A stretch of 7,881 bases of DNA from an uncultured Alphaproteobacteria bacterium (GTDB taxonomy: Bacteria > Pseudomonadota > Alphaproteobacteria > Sneathiellales > Sneathiellaceae). The stretch is taken from the NCBI GenBank assembly GCA_937910835.1, contig CALEMG010000186.1:1-7881 (forward strand), written 5' to 3'. The notes beneath the pieces were generated by a model. That model saw only the letters and a program-made list of their open reading frames with translations. It was not told the DNA's origin and did no database searches. The position numbers were made by a program, and so were the translations under genes. Shown in pieces: positions 6,348 to 7,881 of the stretch. How positions within the stretch are numbered: position 1 is the stretch's first letter; every line of letters begins with the position of its first letter.

Positions 6348-6401
6348 ATGGTTTTGTGGCTATTTGCGCAAAATATAGCATGGCCTATTTTTGACGTTTA
6401 G
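6348..6401 (+). CDS. Candidate 17-residue leader peptide upstream of carD
   Basis: ATG at 6348 encodes MVLWLFAQNIAWPIFDV and stops at TAG 6399-6401. It is hydrophobic with two tryptophans, and ends 9 bases before a terminator-like hairpin. The ribosome site is poor (only GTGG at 6337-6340). It may be a chance ORF. Confidence 0.18.
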   Translation: MVLWLFAQNIAWPIFDV

Positions 6402-6410
6402 TGTGAATAT

Positions 6411-6442
6411 CTGCAGCGCTGTAAATGCAGCTGTTTTTTTTT
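6411..6442 (+). terminator. Terminator-like hairpin (possible attenuator) in the carD leader
   Basis: GCTGT (6418-6422) pairs with GCAGC (6427-6431) around AAAT, with a possible CA/TG extension. It is followed at once by nearly uninterrupted T, nine in a row at 6434-6442. The T run can instead pair with a downstream copy: TTTTGC (6439-6444) with GCAAAA (6451-6456). It lies 49 bases before the carD ATG. The stem is short, so termination would be partial or conditional. Confidence 0.4.
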
Positions 6443-6491
6443 GCGTTAATGCAAAAGATATGAATTTCCGCGGTTGATGAGAAGGATTTAA

Positions 6492-6989
6492 ATGACAAAA
6501 GAAATGGATTTTGCACCGCTCGACCATGTGGTTTATCCGACCCACGGCGTTGGACAGGTTATCAGTATTGAGGAGCAGGAAATTTCTGGAATGGCATTGA
6601 CGCTTTATGTCGTCGATTTTGCCCATGAGAAGATGACGCTCCGCGTTCCGATCAAACAGGCCAAGAATGTCGGGATGCGCGCCTTGTCGACGCCGAAAAA
6701 GATGAAAAGTGCGTTGGATACGCTCAAAGGCCGCGCCCGCATCAAACGCACGATGTGGAGCCGACGCGCCCAAGAGTATGAAGCGAAAATCAATTCCGGC
6801 GACCCAGTACAGATTGCCGAAGTTGTGCGGGATCTGCATCGCAATGAGGATCAGCCTGATCAATCATATAGTGAGCGCCAAATTTATGAAGCGGCTCTCG
6901 TACGGCTCTCGCGTGAACTCGCCGTCGTTGAGCAGATCGAGGCGGATGCCGCCACGGAGAAAGTTCAGAAGGTACTGAAAGCCGCCTGA
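6492..6989 (+). CDS. carD: CarD/CdnL family transcriptional regulator
   Basis: This 165-residue protein is a global RNA polymerase-binding factor. The N-terminal CarD/TRCF interaction domain (about 8-64, including VVYPTHGVGQV and FAHEKMTLRVPI) contacts the polymerase beta subunit. The C-terminal helical domain (about 70-160) contains TMWSRRAQEYEAKI with the conserved tryptophan W89, thought to wedge into the upstream edge of the transcription bubble. It also carries IAEVVRDLHR and SYSERQIYEAAL. CdnL in Caulobacter stabilises open complexes at rRNA and anabolic promoters. The ATG at 6492 is backed by AGAAGGA (6480-6486) five bases upstream; M5 is a less likely alternative. It follows fdxA after a structured 273-base gap and has its own strong terminator, so it may be transcribed both from its own promoter and by read-through. 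All expected regions are intact. Confidence 0.97.
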   Translation: MTKEMDFAPLDHVVYPTHGVGQVISIEEQEISGMALTLYVVDFAHEKMTLRVPIKQAKNVGMRALSTPKKMKSALDTLKGRARIKRTMWSRRAQEYEAKINSGDPVQIAEVVRDLHRNEDQPDQSYSERQIYEAALVRLSRELAVVEQIEADAATEKVQKVLKAA

Positions 6990-7010
6990 CTTTCAGCAAC
7001 ATAATATCCA

Positions 7011-7043
7011 AAAAGGGCCCGGAAGATAATCCGGGCTTTTTTT
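7011..7043 (+). terminator. Rho-independent terminator after carD
   Basis: GCCCGGA (7017-7023) pairs with TCCGGGC (7030-7036) around AGATAA, followed by seven T (7037-7043) and preceded by an A run (7010-7014). Two more G-T pairs and an A-T pair can extend the stem. It is strong and begins about 28 bases after the carD stop. Confidence 0.9.
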
Positions 7044-7112
7044 GTATAAATTTGCCGTAAATTCCTTTGTTGGACTTGCCAATCTGCGCCATAGGTTTCA
7101 TTGTAAACAACT

Positions 7113-7881
7113 ATGAAATCCAGAAAATATAAAGAAAAATTTGGATGCTTAACTGCCTCTAAAAGAGTATGGGCCATTGCCTCAATCCATGGGGAAGCGG
7201 ATGCCCTCATGGCCATGCATAATGAAATTTCCCGGCGTTGGCGGCATGGCGACCGAATCGTATATCTTGGGAATTATCTCGGCCGCGGAGCGAAAGTACG
7301 GGAAGTTCTCGACGAACTCTTATCCTTTCGTATAAATCTTCTATGCCTTCCAGGCATGATTCCGGAGGATATCGTCTATCTTCGAGGCGCGCAGGAAGAA
7401 ATTTGGCGCAGCTTACTGCAGCTTCAACTAGCCCCGCAACCGACCGAAGTCCTCGACTGGATGGTCGCAAATGACGTCGGCCATTCGCTCAAGGCATATG
7501 ATGAAACACTGGACGAGGTTCGTAAGTATGTTCGTGAAGGCATTCTCGCGACGACCAAATGGACGAACCGACTGCGCGAGAAAGTCCGATCCTATCCCGG
7601 CCATAACGATATTTTTATCGCGCTGCGCCGTGCCGCCTATACAGAGGGCGGCGAGTTACTCTTCGTCCATGCAGGATTGGATCCGGCCCTCCCCGTCATT
7701 GAGCAGAATGACAGCTTCTGGTGGGGCAATCGTCGGTATAATGAAATTGCCGCCCCCTACTATGGCTTTAAGCGCGTTGTCAGGGTGTATGAGAAAGATC
7801 ATGGCGGTGTCACGATAAAACCCCATACCGTCTCGCTCGACGGAGGCTGCGGCTTTGGCGGCACTCTGGAGGCCGCATGCT
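7113..7881 (+). CDS. Degenerate PPP-type metallophosphoesterase homologue (probable pseudoenzyme), 3' end beyond window
   Basis: The frame opens at ATG 7113 and runs off the right edge, giving 256 residues so far. Spacing and flanking sequence follow the Ser/Thr phosphatase / diadenosine tetraphosphatase family. The metal-site motifs are altered: GDxHG reads ASIHG (23-27), GDxxDRG reads GNYLGRG (53-59), and GNHE reads GAQE (92-95). The later HGHT position appears to be lost near 222-232. Only H26 and the LFVHAG histidine H186 remain, with a preserved glycine-rich LDGGCGFGGTL (242-252). The protein is thus probably not an active two-metal phosphatase, and may bind a ligand or partner instead. 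The frame is intact with ordinary codon use, so it looks selected rather than decayed. No good ribosome site precedes 7113. The N-terminal ten residues are basic. It follows the carD terminator, so it is probably a separate transcript. Confidence 0.82.
   Translation, partial: MKSRKYKEKFGCLTASKRVWAIASIHGEADALMAMHNEISRRWRHGDRIVYLGNYLGRGAKVREVLDELLSFRINLLCLPGMIPEDIVYLRGAQEEIWRSLLQLQLAPQPTEVLDWMVANDVGHSLKAYDETLDEVRKYVREGILATTKWTNRLREKVRSYPGHNDIFIALRRAAYTEGGELLFVHAGLDPALPVIEQNDSFWWGNRRYNEIAAPYYGFKRVVRVYEKDHGGVTIKPHTVSLDGGCGFGGTLEAAC

Noticed and set aside
7076..7105. TTGCCA at 7076-7081 as a promoter for the last gene
   Set aside because: The -10 region at the right spacing matches poorly, so no promoter is called.
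7238..7818. Plus-strand open frames at 7238-7474 and 7471-7818
   Set aside because: They are out of frame with the metallophosphoesterase-like protein, which reads continuously through both with recognisable motifs.

Overview
The window looks like a chromosomal core region of an alphaproteobacterium with moderate GC. The pointers are the 893-residue SecA diverging from a parvulin-type foldase, a seven-iron ferredoxin next to a CarD/CdnL regulator, a DUF1178 zinc-ribbon-like gene close to a nitrilase-superfamily gene, and -35/-10 elements of the TTGAC-N17-TATNNT type. A Rhodospirillales/Sneathiellales-like origin is a guess. I see no mobile element, integrase, CRISPR array, tRNA or rRNA.

Layout, left to right. 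The window opens with the C-terminal 59 codons of a carbon-nitrogen hydrolase (+). Facing it is a small class I SAM-dependent methyltransferase (188-697, -). Next is a DUF1178 gene (796-1236, +), which shares a bidirectional terminator (1248-1278) with a convergent periplasmic/anchored parvulin peptidyl-prolyl isomerase (1307-2260, -). A 327-base divergent regulatory region (2261-2587) holds a good sigma70-type promoter for secA (2588-5269, +), an 8-bp inverted repeat and a 10-codon upstream ORF. A TerB-like gene (5304-5762) follows secA after 34 bases and is probably co-transcribed with it. After a weak terminator come fdxA (5880-6218) and carD/cdnL (6492-6989), separated by a structured 273-base leader. 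A strong terminator (7017-7043) closes carD. The last gene (7113 to the right edge, open) is a PPP-type metallophosphoesterase homologue in which almost every metal ligand has been replaced.

How the genes fit together. SecA drives preprotein export, and the divergent parvulin probably helps exported proteins fold on the far side of the inner membrane. FdxA is an electron carrier. CarD/CdnL stabilises RNA polymerase open complexes at growth-related promoters, including rRNA promoters in relatives. The nitrilase-family enzyme, methyltransferase and DUF1178 protein are housekeeping genes with poorly defined roles.

The points most worth a second look are the apparent pseudo-phosphatase at the right end and the carD leader. 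The leader combines a 12-bp hairpin at a predicted start site, inverted extended -10 motifs, a 17-codon upstream ORF and a terminator-like hairpin followed by nine T.
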